Part shown: positions 37,382 through 47,935 of the stretch, one piece after another
Layout: each line of letters begins with the position of its first letter
Position numbering within the stretch: position 1 is the first letter of the stretch
Assembly (NCBI GenBank): GCA_008638375.1
Contig: CM018051.1
Location: 35,189,740 to 35,253,739 of the forward strand
Length of the DNA stretch: 64,000 nucleotides
Origin: Nyssa sinensis
Lineage: Eukaryota > Streptophyta > Magnoliopsida > Cornales > Nyssaceae
Direction of reading: 5' to 3'
Translations under genes and position numbers: made by a program
The notes under the pieces: model-generated
What the model saw: only the letters and a program-made list of their open reading frames with translations
The model's database searches: none
Told to the model about the DNA's origin: nothing

Positions 37382-38015
37382 TGATGCTGCACTTTTCGAC
37401 TCGCAATAAGTATGGGCTCCGTGACCTGAAGAACACTCAGAAAGATGATCAGAGGACCACCGGATTGGCTCCGGCAGTAGCCGCTCCGATGCTTAAGTAA
37501 GTAAAAGGAACTGAAAGACTGTATTGAAAGCCAAAGAATGAGCATGAAAATAAAGCGTACCTTTAGGGTTTAATTTATATACTGTGGCCTTCCTAAGTTG
37601 ATTAGGATTCGGGGCTATGAATGTAGGGATTTGATAGTCGGAGATTGTAGTTACCTTGTGGAGTATTGCATAAAGATAACCATAGATGGTAGTTTCCTTG
37701 TTGAAGACTGTTTCCTTGTTGAAGACTGTCTCCGTGTTGAGGATTACTTCCTTATTCCCTGCTCGGCATCCTCTAAGCTGGTGACGCGGTCTGGAGTGTT
37801 GGTCTGGATCTTGTAATTAACTTTGAGATCCTTATCCGGATATATGTGCTCTGACGGCATATGCTTGGTCACTTCCAACCTTTTGTGATGATCTGGATGC
37901 TTGAGCGCTTAGCCATTAGCTGAGTGAAAGCTGGGTTAGCCGAGCATGAGTTGGATTCATAATCATACATCATACGTGTCAAGTGCTGATTGGCCTGCTC
38001 TTTTATGGTATATCA
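37382..38015 (-). repeat. 5' LTR of element A
   Basis: 634 bp, TGATGCTGCAC...TATATCA on the plus strand, homologous to 637-1263. It has a 7 bp local duplication (CATACAT) near 37969 absent from the left copy. A TSD-like ATATA follows at 38016-38020. Confidence 0.93.
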
Positions 38016-39000
38016 ATATATATATATATATACAGCACATATGTACATATATATTTTTTAATTTGAATGAAATCTAATTAGTCCATGTGACGGGCTAATG
38101 AGGTGTTGACACCTCAGCCCTTGAGCATGCAAACTTGAAATTTTATGTAGCTTATATATATATATATATATATATATCTTGTGAGATATATAGCACAAAA
38201 GTGTTGCAACCAAGTTAGCTATTCTTTTTGGCATAAGATTCTCCCTACTATTTTGGTTTTGGGTTCAAGTCTTTTGGCCAACACTTTTAGCCTTATTTTC
38301 TCCCTTTTTCTCTTCTTATGCCTTGTTTGGCATTTTTGGTGTGTTTCTTGAATTTTTGAAGTTGCGTTTCAATTGCCTTAAAATTTCTTGGTATTTTCGT
38401 CGTGTTTTTGATTTTTGTATGCTTCCTCTTCATGTCATTAGTTTTTTTTTTGACACATCCCGTCGTGTTTGGTTTATACCAGAAACATATAATTTTTATC
38501 GAGAAATTCTCGATTCATTTTATTTCTTCCTCATATACTTGTATCACCTATTTATTCTTTTCATGTATCAATTTTGTAAATCGAGATCTTATTAAGTTTT
38601 CATAGCCTTCATTGTCTCGCCTTGATCTATTTAAATGTATTTTAATTATTCTAATAGTATATTATAATTATTGAAATAAGTTTGATTAAACGCGCTCCCT
38701 TCGTGCGTTATGCTAATCTTGCTCAAGTGCACTTGGTGCACTAATTTTTCACATTCACTTGTGTGTTAATCTTCGATTAACACTAGTCGTAACTTCTATC
38801 AAATCATGGCCCTCGGTATTAAATTTCATTCTCACATCGGTCATCTTCAATTTAGGATTATAGGTCTCATTACAAATACCTTTGCTTCTGTATTTAGGGT
38901 CACTAGTCATATCTAGCATTGCCCATAGTTATTAAGCAAATTAACTTATGATAACTGCCATTATCGTTAATTACTTTGCCTAATTAGGTCGGGGTGTTAC
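38016..39000. other. AT-rich flank, possible old LTR remnant
   Basis: No gene seen. A long AT run lies at about 38153-38177. The last ~300 bases end in GGTCGGGGTGTTACA at about 38987-39001, which looks like the 3' end of a plant LTR, but I cannot find its matching start. Short frames near 38323-38605 are T-rich and unconvincing. Confidence 0.35.
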
Positions 39001-39001
39001 A

Positions 39002-39362
39002 ATGAGAGTCACCTCTTATTTTAGTATTGGTGGGAGGTTGGGCTCCTCCATAGACAGTGTTTATCGATAGTGGATGAGGAGGTACGTTTTGTTGGTTTTG
39101 TACAAGTAAGGCCAGTGCTTGTGCCATGGCCATAATCTGTTACTTCATCTGATCGAACTACCATTGCATCCGGTCTAGATGTTGCAACGAGTCGGTGCAC
39201 ATCCTCCCCCTTTCTCAGCAAGAGGCTAATCTTGAGAATTTAGAGGATTTCTTGTAGGACGAAGGTTTGGGGCCATCGTTAGTAAATAGTTTGGAGGAAA
39301 GGCTTTATTTTGGTGCGATGTGTGTATGACAACTTTAATCGTTCCCACAGATGGCACAAAAC
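39002..39362 (-). pseudogene. Remnant of gag leader from a second Tat-like element
   Basis: A minus-strand remnant next to the LTR at 39363. Sequence 39341-39362 (GTTCCCACAGATGGCACAAA) parallels element A's PBS region. The short frame 39021-39221 is probably a degraded Gag N-terminal part. It breaks off abruptly at about 39000. Confidence 0.5.
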
Positions 39363-39819
39363 TGATTTTATCATATTTTGATCACAACAGTGCACTCCTT
39401 TAATCACTTGTCAAGAACATGAGGTCAAAAGGCTACCGGAAAGTCTCTAGTGGTAGTTGTTCCAATGATAAAATTAGTGAACAATAATGATAGTAATTGA
39501 AAGAGAATAATTGAGTCTGAATTGAAAGTGTAGCTTGTGTCCTTATTTATAGACTGTAGATATCCCAAGTCGAGTAGGATTAGGAGTAATAAAAGTAGGA
39601 ATTTGAAGATATCAATTAATAGTAGTTATCCTATTAAACTTTGTTTCTTTATTCTGAAGTTGATAGTCCATGAAAAACAGTGATCAAATCAGATGCCGTT
39701 GCGCTAGTATTCTGTAATTAATAGATTGGTAAAGCCCTCGGCACATCGAGTTCTTATACTCCAAATCACTCAAAAACACGTGTCACGTTCTGAAGCCTTG
39801 GTCATATTATGATATATCA
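39363..39819 (-). repeat. Diverged LTR related to element A
   Basis: 457 bp beginning TGATTTTATC and ending TATATCA on the plus strand. It shares with element A's LTR the order: ACCGGA and GGTAGT blocks, AATTGAAAG.GTA, AAGT.GA.TAGGATT, ACGTGTCA and the TATATCA end. It is an older, truncated relative in the same orientation, about 1.3 kb from element A. Confidence 0.65.
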
Positions 39820-40006
39820 GCAGTCATGGCTCATAGATAATTTAAGGTATAATAATAAACAACTTGTAAAACCCAAACTGTCTTTTAATCATGTCGAAAC
39901 AAACTTTAATAAACATTCTAAAAAAAATATTGAAATTATTTTATGCTATGCTGCTTTTAGTCTCTGCTCAATCTTTGTTCACTAAATGTAATGAGACGTC
40001 ATTATA

Positions 40007-41500
40007 TAGGGATTGGGCCTCTTAACAGTATCAGTTCCTCAATTCCATTTCAAGAGAGGTGAGACGTGTACCGCTCGGGCAGAACAATGCGCTTCAAAGC
40101 TGAAGGCTTCAACGTTATATTGGGCATTGTTTTGTATTGTTTTGGGGAGGGCAGGTCAGGGAATATCTTTGAACACCATAACTTTTGATAAAGCCAAATT
40201 TCAAAGAGGTCAACACCCGACGACACGGCAAAGATATGCACGCTTCAACTCTTTAGTTGGTGTAGGGGAAAGACGGTACCAAAAGTTTTTTATTAGATTT
40301 ACCGGCATGGTATTAATCATTGCAGGTGGCCTGACAGGAGTTTTTGCGTTTCCATCTTCGAGTCCTAATTGGTTCCCTCGGCTTCTCATATCTGCATGTG
40401 CAATGGCATTTGGTTTGATCATGACATTCCTCGGTATTCCATTCTATGACCGTGACGAGCCACACGAAATCCCCTCTTAAATATGATCCGTGTCACTGTA
40501 GCAGCAACATTGAATATGCATCTTAGATACCCTGAAGAGAATACGGAAACAAACTTTGGCCGCGGAGATCAAGGACCTCGTGATCACGAGCATAGGGTGA
40601 GGCTTACTAATCACCTTCGGTAAGTTTCTCTTTCTCCCTTTCTCTCTCTGCATGAATGCATGCACAACATATGAGAAACTTCTCATTTGGGCAACTAAGA
40701 ACATTAGAATTTCAAAATTTTTGAAACATAGCTAAATCATATTTTACCATGGAAAGCATGAAATATTGTCCTCTTCTGTAAGCGTACTTAGGATGCACCA
40801 GAAAAGCAATCAAGCAACAAGTCATCACAATGAGATTCTTTACAGCATGAGTTTTTTCTATTATAATGTTTTAAGGTCCCTGACATAGGGTAGATTGGTT
40901 GTCCTCAGTTAGAGATACGTCTTGGAAAATGGGCAGTTAGGATGGATTAAAATCGGGTCAGGTCAAAATGGGTTGAATTCATATTTAACTCGTACTTAAA
41001 TGAGTCAAATACAAGTTGAGTTGCATACGGGCCGGATGAACTCGAATCTAACCCGTTATTTTTTTTCCTACCCTAATAGAAGAAACATTATTTTTAAATA
41101 ATTATAATAGTTGTTTTACTTTAGATCTCTTAAAAATTTAACAAAACACCATAACTAAACAAAAGTTAAGAATACAATTAGAAAACTAATGAAAAATATT
41201 CAATGGTGGATCACTTCCTTCACATGAAGGAACCAAAGTCATCTGCATAGGAATAATGACATTAATAATAGTAATCTTTCTTAGATATCTTCTGATGTGG
41301 ATCATGATACTAACTACTGTTTATGGACAAAAATGGCAACCCAAACTCCTAACAAAGACCAATTCAACTTATTTTGAATCACAATATTCTGATTTGTGTT
41401 TTGTTTATATATATGGTGATGCTGAATTATATTCTCTAAATATTAATTTTGTTTTATGAATTATGGTACAGCTTTTATTATTTTGTTCTTTCTCAAATGA

Positions 41501-41548
<48 letters not shown>

Positions 41549-42540
41549 ACAACAGGTCAAAAAATTAAGATGAAACGAAAATGTCATATTGGATCAAAGA
41601 TTGATTGTATACAGGTCAGAAAATTTGTTGAGAAAATCCTTATATATAAGACCTTTTGCAGGTTTCTGAATAAGGCTGCCTCAAGAGAGTCACAGAATGA
41701 GGACCAAAATGTTGAAGTGAGTACATGGACGTTTTGCACACCGTCAGATATTGAGGAAACAAAGATTATGTTTGGTTTGATCCCAATCTCATTGACCTTC
41801 ATCATGTGTGGCACGATCAAATCTAGTAGTGATACCTTCTTCATTCAGCAAGGAAATAAAATGGATTGAAGAATTTCTTCTGAACATAAGTTCCCCACTA
41901 CAGCCTTCCGTCTTTTTGCGGTATGTATACAAATGGTAGCAAAATGGCTATACAGAGTAATAATTGAAAATAGGATGAATGAAATTCAAAAAAGTACTCG
42001 GATGAGGTGAAAATTGGTATGGGAATGTTCGCTTCTTTGTGGTGTTGTTTTTCTGCTATGTGGGTAGAACAAGAAAGGCTGAAAAGTTTGAGTAAACATG
42101 GCTTATCAAACAATCCTGAATCCATTGCCCCAATGTCTATATTTTGGCTTACTCCGCAATTTATGTTAATTGGAGCCATGGATGGATTAGCTTGTGATGG
42201 TATAAAGGTTTTCTTTAGTCGTCAAGCTCCTGATTCATTGAGGCCATATGCATCTGTGTTTGCAAATGGTTTGATTGGGTGCGGAAAAATGTTGAATATA
42301 GGGTTTCTTCATATATTAAACTCAATCGTTGAATCAAGAGGTCATAGAAGTTGGATTGCAGAAAGTGTGAATGAGAGCCATTTGGATTACTTTTTCCGTT
42401 TCTTAGTGGCATTGATCTTATTAAATTTATTTTTGTATGCCCATATTGCAAGTCGGTTCAATTATACGCTAGCGCCAGTGCCAAGTGATGGAGAAGAAGA
42501 AGAAGAAGAACAGCAAAATCGAGTTGTGATTGAAAGTTGA
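40007..42540 (+). pseudogene. NPF (NRT1/PTR family) transporter, N-terminally truncated pseudogene
   Basis: Two exons are visible. Exon 1 (about 40007-40619) encodes a membrane segment with LGRAGQGISL, where NPF proteins have their conserved post-TM4 stretch, then two more membrane segments (FIRFTGMVLIIAGG; LLISACAMAFGLIMTFLGIPFY). Donor CG|GTAAGT at 40620 and acceptor TTTTGCAG ending 41661 join in frame to RFLNKAAS, a typical NPF junction. Exon 2 has WTFCTPSDIEETKIMFGLIP, FFIQQGNKMD, then IGMGMF, FWLTPQFMLIGAMDG and SHLDYFFRFL. Defects: TAA at 40478 with a frameshift near 40470, TGA at 41866-41868 and a one-base shift near 42005. The first ~100 residues are absent. NPF proteins are proton-coupled transporters of nitrate, peptides or hormones with 12 membrane helices. 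The C-terminal Glu-rich tail ends at 42540. Confidence 0.88.
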
Positions 42541-43160
42541 ATCCTTTGCCATAAGATGGGAGATGATATGGCCATGTGCTGCCTTGGTTTTCTTCAACTT
42601 AGGATTACTTCGAAAAAAATAGTTGAATAAATAATATTGTAATTTTAAAGTGTTCGAAGTGTGAAAAATCATGGTTTGACCTGTGCTGTTTTTTTATTGT
42701 AACCGAAAATTGTGTAAGCCACTCTTCATTCAATATGGATAGATGCATACGTGATGTCTGTAAAAAAGTTATATCTAACATGTATGCAAATATTATGAAT
42801 AAAGGTCTTCTTTTACAGCTCAAGATTTGCACTTTCATATGGGACCAACTTCGGTTCCTATATTTACTTAGCTAGGCTTATCATTAGGCGATGCTATCGT
42901 CCAACAATGTTGGGTGCATTCATTTCCATTATTTTCGAGTCTATCTAGTAGCTTGTATATCACTAAGAGCAGTCTAGAAATTATTTATTTTTATGTATAT
43001 GTACTTTCGATACCTTGTTTGACAAAATAGATCTTACTATTGAGTCTGGAAAATAAAAAAATGTTAGGATGTGTACCCTTGTAGTCATTAGGATTCATTT
43101 GTTAGCTTAATTAATACTTAGGACTCATTTGGAATTAGTCCAGTCTATCCTTTTATATAT
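42541..43160. other. Downstream non-coding sequence of the NPF pseudogene
   Basis: AT-rich, probably former 3' UTR and spacer. I see no gene, repeat or RNA feature that I can support. Confidence 0.5.
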
Positions 43161-43410
43161 TTTGGATTCTAATTTGCCGGGTTGAACTCCGTTATTGACT
43201 CCAGAATGTCCAAAAATACTAAAAATGTCTCTTCTTGCATTTTAATTGGCCTTTATTACATCACTTTTAAGCGCAGGGATAAAATATTAATTTTACCCAA
43301 ACATTATGAGTATTAAAATAATTAATAATTATTTTCTGGGGCTTTCCATAATTTTCAAAAAATGTTGGGGTCAAAATGTAAATAATAAAATTTTGGTTCA
43401 TAATTTTCAC
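43160..43410 (-). repeat. Degraded, inverted fragment of an element-B-type LTR
   Basis: Reverse-complement matches to the element B LTR section at about 12470-12690 are readable in order: CCAGAATGTCCAAAA, TAATTAATAATTATTTT, CTGGGGCTTTCCATAA and TTGGGGTCAA. It is a short old fragment with no ends visible. Confidence 0.5.
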
Positions 43411-44449
43411 GAGTTCCCGAGGGTCCTTTACCGACGATGGTGCTCATAGTGGCAAGTCCACTAGGGACACTTAGAGGGCTAGACTTCTTAACGTGTTCAT
43501 TTTAAGGCTTTTTCATTTTCTCAATTTACGTTCATTTTTTTTTAGTCGCACATTTCTTTATTGTGGATGAATGAATGCATGTATGAATGGATGGACAAAA
43601 ATTGAAATACCATGCACACACATCACCTCATGACATAATGCATTTGCACTATATACCTTGTTTAACCACGAACAATTAGAAGCCTTTGCCCTAGATACTC
43701 ACTCAATATATTAGGTGACACGGGCAAAGCCCTCCACTCCTTGATCAAATACCGTTTGACCATCGACATTATAATGTAATGGTCTCAGGAGGTATACAAA
43801 AATACATAGCCATACCATTTGACCATGGTCACTACACTATAGTGACGATGAGAGGTATACCACACGTCCTATCAAATAGGAGCCCAAAGCCTTTTCCCCA
43901 ACCTAACATCAAGCATCTAGCCCACCCTAGACCCTTGATCAAGGAAAAAAAAAATATTTTTTTGGTAAGACACTCGCAAACTGGTGTGCATCACAACTGT
44001 AAGTGTAGGCATCGAAAAAATAAGGAGCGTCAAACAAACCGCCATGATTTTTAAAGTCCACTCCTTTGAGGTGGGAGAGGAACATGCCCTGTTTTCGGAT
44101 TGGGGTAGACATGAATACACAAAAGAGTTGTCAGCTTGTTTTAACCTAAATAACAAGCAAACCGAATACAACCCATGAATAAAACATGTAAAAAGAATAG
44201 CAAAGAAAACTAAAATCACAATGTTTTGTGTGGGTGCCAATATCGAAAAAAAATGAGAGAATGCAACTTTTTGTGGATTTAAAGGAATTCTGGCTATCTC
44301 CTTCCCTAAAGGTAGGAAGGTATGCCTCTTATGGGAGATAGAGAAATTGAGGAGTTGCTAGTTTATTTTTGGACAAAAAACAAGCAAACCCATTACAACA
44401 TATTATAATTAAAAGGAAACTGAAAATGAATGAAATAATTGAAATTACA
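43410..44449. other. Unassigned intergenic sequence
   Basis: No recognisable gene. Short open frames on both strands (for example 43779-44054 plus and 43917-44240 minus) overlap one another and lack domains. GAATG/GATGG-type short repeats occur near 43566-43595. Confidence 0.4.
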
Positions 44450-46911
44450 TCACTTTGTCTCTTAATTACAGTCTAAAGATCCCTTGACATGGATCAAATA
44501 AACTAAAGCACTGGAATTACGAAACCAAAGAAAATATGAATCCAAGGGCTAAGGTATGGAGTGAGAAGATGCTAGGCACCCACCTCACCGGATCCAAATG
44601 GATCGGCTTCAAATATTCACTTGCAAGACTATTTTTTCATGAGATAATAGAAGAGGGAGATATGAGTCTAGAAAAGATAAATAATAAAGGATCTAGCATG
44701 AAGAAATAAAACAAACAAAAAGAAAGAAAGAAGATCTGACTCGGGTCCAAAGGCTTCCTACGTATTCGTTTAGAAAATGGAATCAGAGTAACGTAATTCT
44801 TCGATTTACCCTCTTTTATCAAGAGTGATAAAAGAAGCAAAATTAACTGGATCTAAAGAAAACTGTTAAGGGTTTGAGAACGTACCTTATTCAATAGTGG
44901 GAGTCGGGCAGCACTTCGACTAAGAAAGTCTAATCTGGATGCTTAAGTCAAGTAGATCTCTGACTTTATTTGGTTTGGAAAGTGTCGCTCTGGCTTGCTT
45001 CTTGAAGGGAGACTGTCACTTCGGTAGGCTTTCAGCTTCGGGAGAGGAAGAGTTCTTTTAGAAAGAACTCTAGAATTAAACTAACAACGTAAAGCTATAT
45101 AAATTGTGTTTAAATCTGATGGCCAAGTGGCTCTATTTATAGGAAAAATATGGAGATTCAATCCAAGGGCATAAGATGAAACCCTAGATTGGAAGGCTAG
45201 GATCATGTCTTAAGTAATAATCATTTAATTAAATAAATTAGAAAATTAAATCCTAAGGAATGATTATCCTAGCCAAATGAATTAATAAATAATTATGACA
45301 ATACATGAACAAAAAGAATTGATGTCAACATGCAAGAGACAATGCGATAAAATAGAAATAGAACTTAATTGAAAATAAACTCTACAATAAAAACATCTAG
45401 GTTCAATGTATCTCCTTTTAAGAAAAAATTAAGCAACCAGATCTGTGGAAACTCTAAAAGTGAAAAGTCCTAATTATACCTTAGACTACTATCAATAAAG
45501 ATTACCAAATTGTCCCTAATTCAGTGAAGAATCTCTAGATTACCACAAGACATGTGAAATGACTAAATTACCCTTGATTTGTCACTAGAGGGCTAAAATT
45601 ACAAAAATCCCGCAAATAGGTAAAATGATATAGAAATTACAAAACTGCTCATTAAGTGACTAGGAAATCCTATGAAGGATTGGATTGTGCCAAAATACCA
45701 AATGGCCCCTAAAAGGTAAAATGGTGCCAAAATTATCGAAACGCCCTCCAATAGGTAGAAAAGTCCTAACCAAGGTGAGATTCTGATAAAAGAGTCCTAT
45801 TAGGTATGGGACTCTAATAGGAGAGTCCTAACGGAAGTAGGACTCTATCAAGAAGAATCTTACTTGGAATGAGACTCTAGTAGGAGATTCCTAATAGGAG
45901 TGGGACTCTGTCGAGAAGAGTCCTACTTGGACTGGGACTCTAACAAGAGAGTCCTAACAGGAGTCGAACTCTATCAAGAAAAGTCCTACTTGGACTGCGA
46001 CTTTGTTAAGAGAGTCCTAACAAGAGTGGGACTCTGTCGGAAAGAGTCTTACTTACTGGAACTTTGTTAAGACAATCCTAACGAAAGTGGGACTCTATCG
46101 AAAAGAGTCCTGCTTAGACTAGAACTCTGATAGGAGAGTCTTGACGGAAGTGGGACTCTATCGAGAAGAGTCCTACATGGATTAAGACTTTGTTAGGAGA
46201 GTCCTAACTGGAGTAGGACTCTATCAAAAAAAGTCCTACAAGGACTAAGACTTTGACAAAAGAGTCACAATGGGAGTGAGATTCTATCGAGAAGAGTCCT
46301 ACTTAAATTGGGACTCTAACAGGATCGTCCTAACGGGAATAGGGCTCTGTTAGGAGAAGTCCTAATGGAGCTGGGATACTAGTAAAAGAGTCCTAACTGA
46401 AGTGGGACTCTATTAGGAAGAGTCATAACGGGAGTGGAACTCTATCGGGAAGAGCCATACTTGGACTAGGACTCTATTAAGAAGAGTCTTAACGGGAATA
46501 AGACTCTGTCAAGAGGAGTCTTAATGGAACCAAGACTTTGTCGAGAAGAGTCCTAATGATAATAGGATTCTGTTAGAAGGAGTCCTAAAAGAAATGGGAC
46601 TCTATCGGGAAGTGTGTTACTTAGACTAGGACTCTATTAAAAGGAATCCTAATGTGAATAGGCCTCTGTTAAAAGGAGTCCTAATGGAACCGGGACTCTA
46701 TCAGAAGGAGTCCTAATGGGAATAAGACTCTATCCAAAGGAGTCCTAATGGAACCAGAACTCTGGTTGGAGAGTCCTAACAAGAATAGGACTTTGTCAAG
46801 AGGAGTCCTAATGGGAATAGGAAGTCAGAAAGAATTCTACTTGAAGTAGCTTTCTTGGCATAATTACGGAATTGGTACTACTTAATCAAAGGTCATAAAA
46901 TGAGGTGTCTA
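44450..46911. repeat. LTR-like repeat, copy 1
   Basis: This segment is homologous along its length to 46912-47486 plus 51698-52765. Shared landmarks include CCCTTGACATGG versus CCCCTTAACATGG at the start, CTATTTATAGGAAAAA (a TATA-like box near 45133), TCCAAGGGC, CCTAATTC(A/G)G-TGAAGAAT, and AATCAA(A/G)GGTC-TAAAAT near the end. The arrangement looks like two LTR-like units head to tail. No coding domain is present, so the parent element is unknown. The right part is the palindromic minisatellite listed separately. Confidence 0.6.
45769..46835. repeat. Palindromic GAGTCC/GGACTC minisatellite
   Basis: About 1.07 kb of imperfect repeats with a ~33 bp half-unit and ~65 bp full unit. GGACTC and its reverse complement GAGTCC alternate throughout, separated alternately by TATCGAGAA-type and TAACGGGAGTG-type spacers, as in GGACTCTGTCGAGAAGAGTC. 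Any stretch can therefore fold into a row of short hairpins. It is not coding. Confidence 0.88.
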
Positions 46912-47486
46912 CACTTTGATACTATTTACATTTTAAACCCCTTAACATGGGTTAAAATAAAGAAAAGTAAAATTAATCTAAAATGAACCAAAGAATTCCA
47001 AATCTAGGAGCTAAGGTACAAGATGGGAAGGGGTTAGATACCCATCCCATCCAGTCTAAATAGACTGGCCTCAAGTGTTCATCCACAAGGCTTAATATTT
47101 CATGACATAAATAAAAGAGAGAGTAAGTAAAAAGATATAATGGTAATAATGACATGAGCGAATAAAATAAAGGCAATAAATAAAGTAAATAAACTAAACG
47201 AAAGAGTAGAGAGAGATTAACATAAAAGAAATAAGAAAAAGACAGAGTAAATAGCTTAAAGGAAAATAGTAGACTTGGGCCCATGAGTTGTCCTATGTAT
47301 CCATTCAGACAATGGAATCAAAGCCAACGTATTTCTCTAATTCAATTTATTCTATCAAGAGTGGTAGCATGAATTGAATTAGGAAAAGAGAGAATAGTAG
47401 GCTTTTAGGGAACATACCTAATTGTTTGGGTTGAATCGAACAAGTCTTTGAGCTTGAACTCCTTGGATTGAATCTTCAATGGTTAT
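46912..47486. repeat. LTR-like repeat, copy 2, left part
   Basis: This begins with CACTTTGATACTATTTACAT, the counterpart of 44450, and runs to the insertion point of the solo LTR. The remainder resumes at 51698. Shared landmarks with copy 1 include GACTGGCCTCAAG versus GATCGGCTTCAAA and ATCAAGAGTG in similar order. Confidence 0.6.
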
Positions 47487-47898
47487 TGTAATATCCCGAC
47501 CTAAAATACTAGGTCATATTGGCACGAACTACGAGGCTAAGAAAAATTGTATAAAGATTTGTTACACACAACAAAATAATTAATCAAATTGTATGATTAA
47601 TTAATGAAAAGTATAAGAAATATTTATATTAATTATGAATTTTATATTATATGTAATTAAATATGGTTAAGTATACATGCAAGTGGGTATATATACATAT
47701 ACATACATATGTGTATACAAAGGCATAATTGTGTAAAGATTTTTACACTTGAGAGAAAATAATTAAATTAATTACTTAAAAATTGATTAATATAAACTAC
47801 AAGAATACATTTAATTTTGAAAATTTAAATGTAGATAACACACATGTACACACATTTATTGTGTATTATGTGTGTGTATTGGCAAGTGTATACAAGAG

Positions 47899-47935
<37 letters not shown>

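Larger units (their letters stand above)
637..38015 (-). mobile_element. Element A: Ty3/gypsy LTR retrotransposon, Tat lineage, interrupted by a nested array
   Basis: Two ~630 bp LTRs with TG...CA ends (637-1263 and 37382-38015) enclose, on the minus strand, a PBS, gag, protease, RT, RNase H, a second RNase H and integrase. An ATATA sequence flanks both outer ends (632-636 and 38016-38020) and fits a 5 bp target duplication, though AT-repeat context makes it weak evidence. Tat-lineage placement rests on the second archaeal-type RNase H, the antisense extra gene and the tandem repeats between integrase and the 3' LTR, all known for this lineage. Without the 25.3 kb insertion the element would be about 12 kb. 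Its LTRs differ at roughly 35-40 sites plus a short indel by eye (about 6%). Every coding domain carries stops or frameshifts, so the copy is dead. Confidence 0.93.

Noticed and set aside
40013..42540. Functional NPF transporter
   Set aside because: The N-terminal helices are missing, and there are at least two premature stops and two frameshifts.
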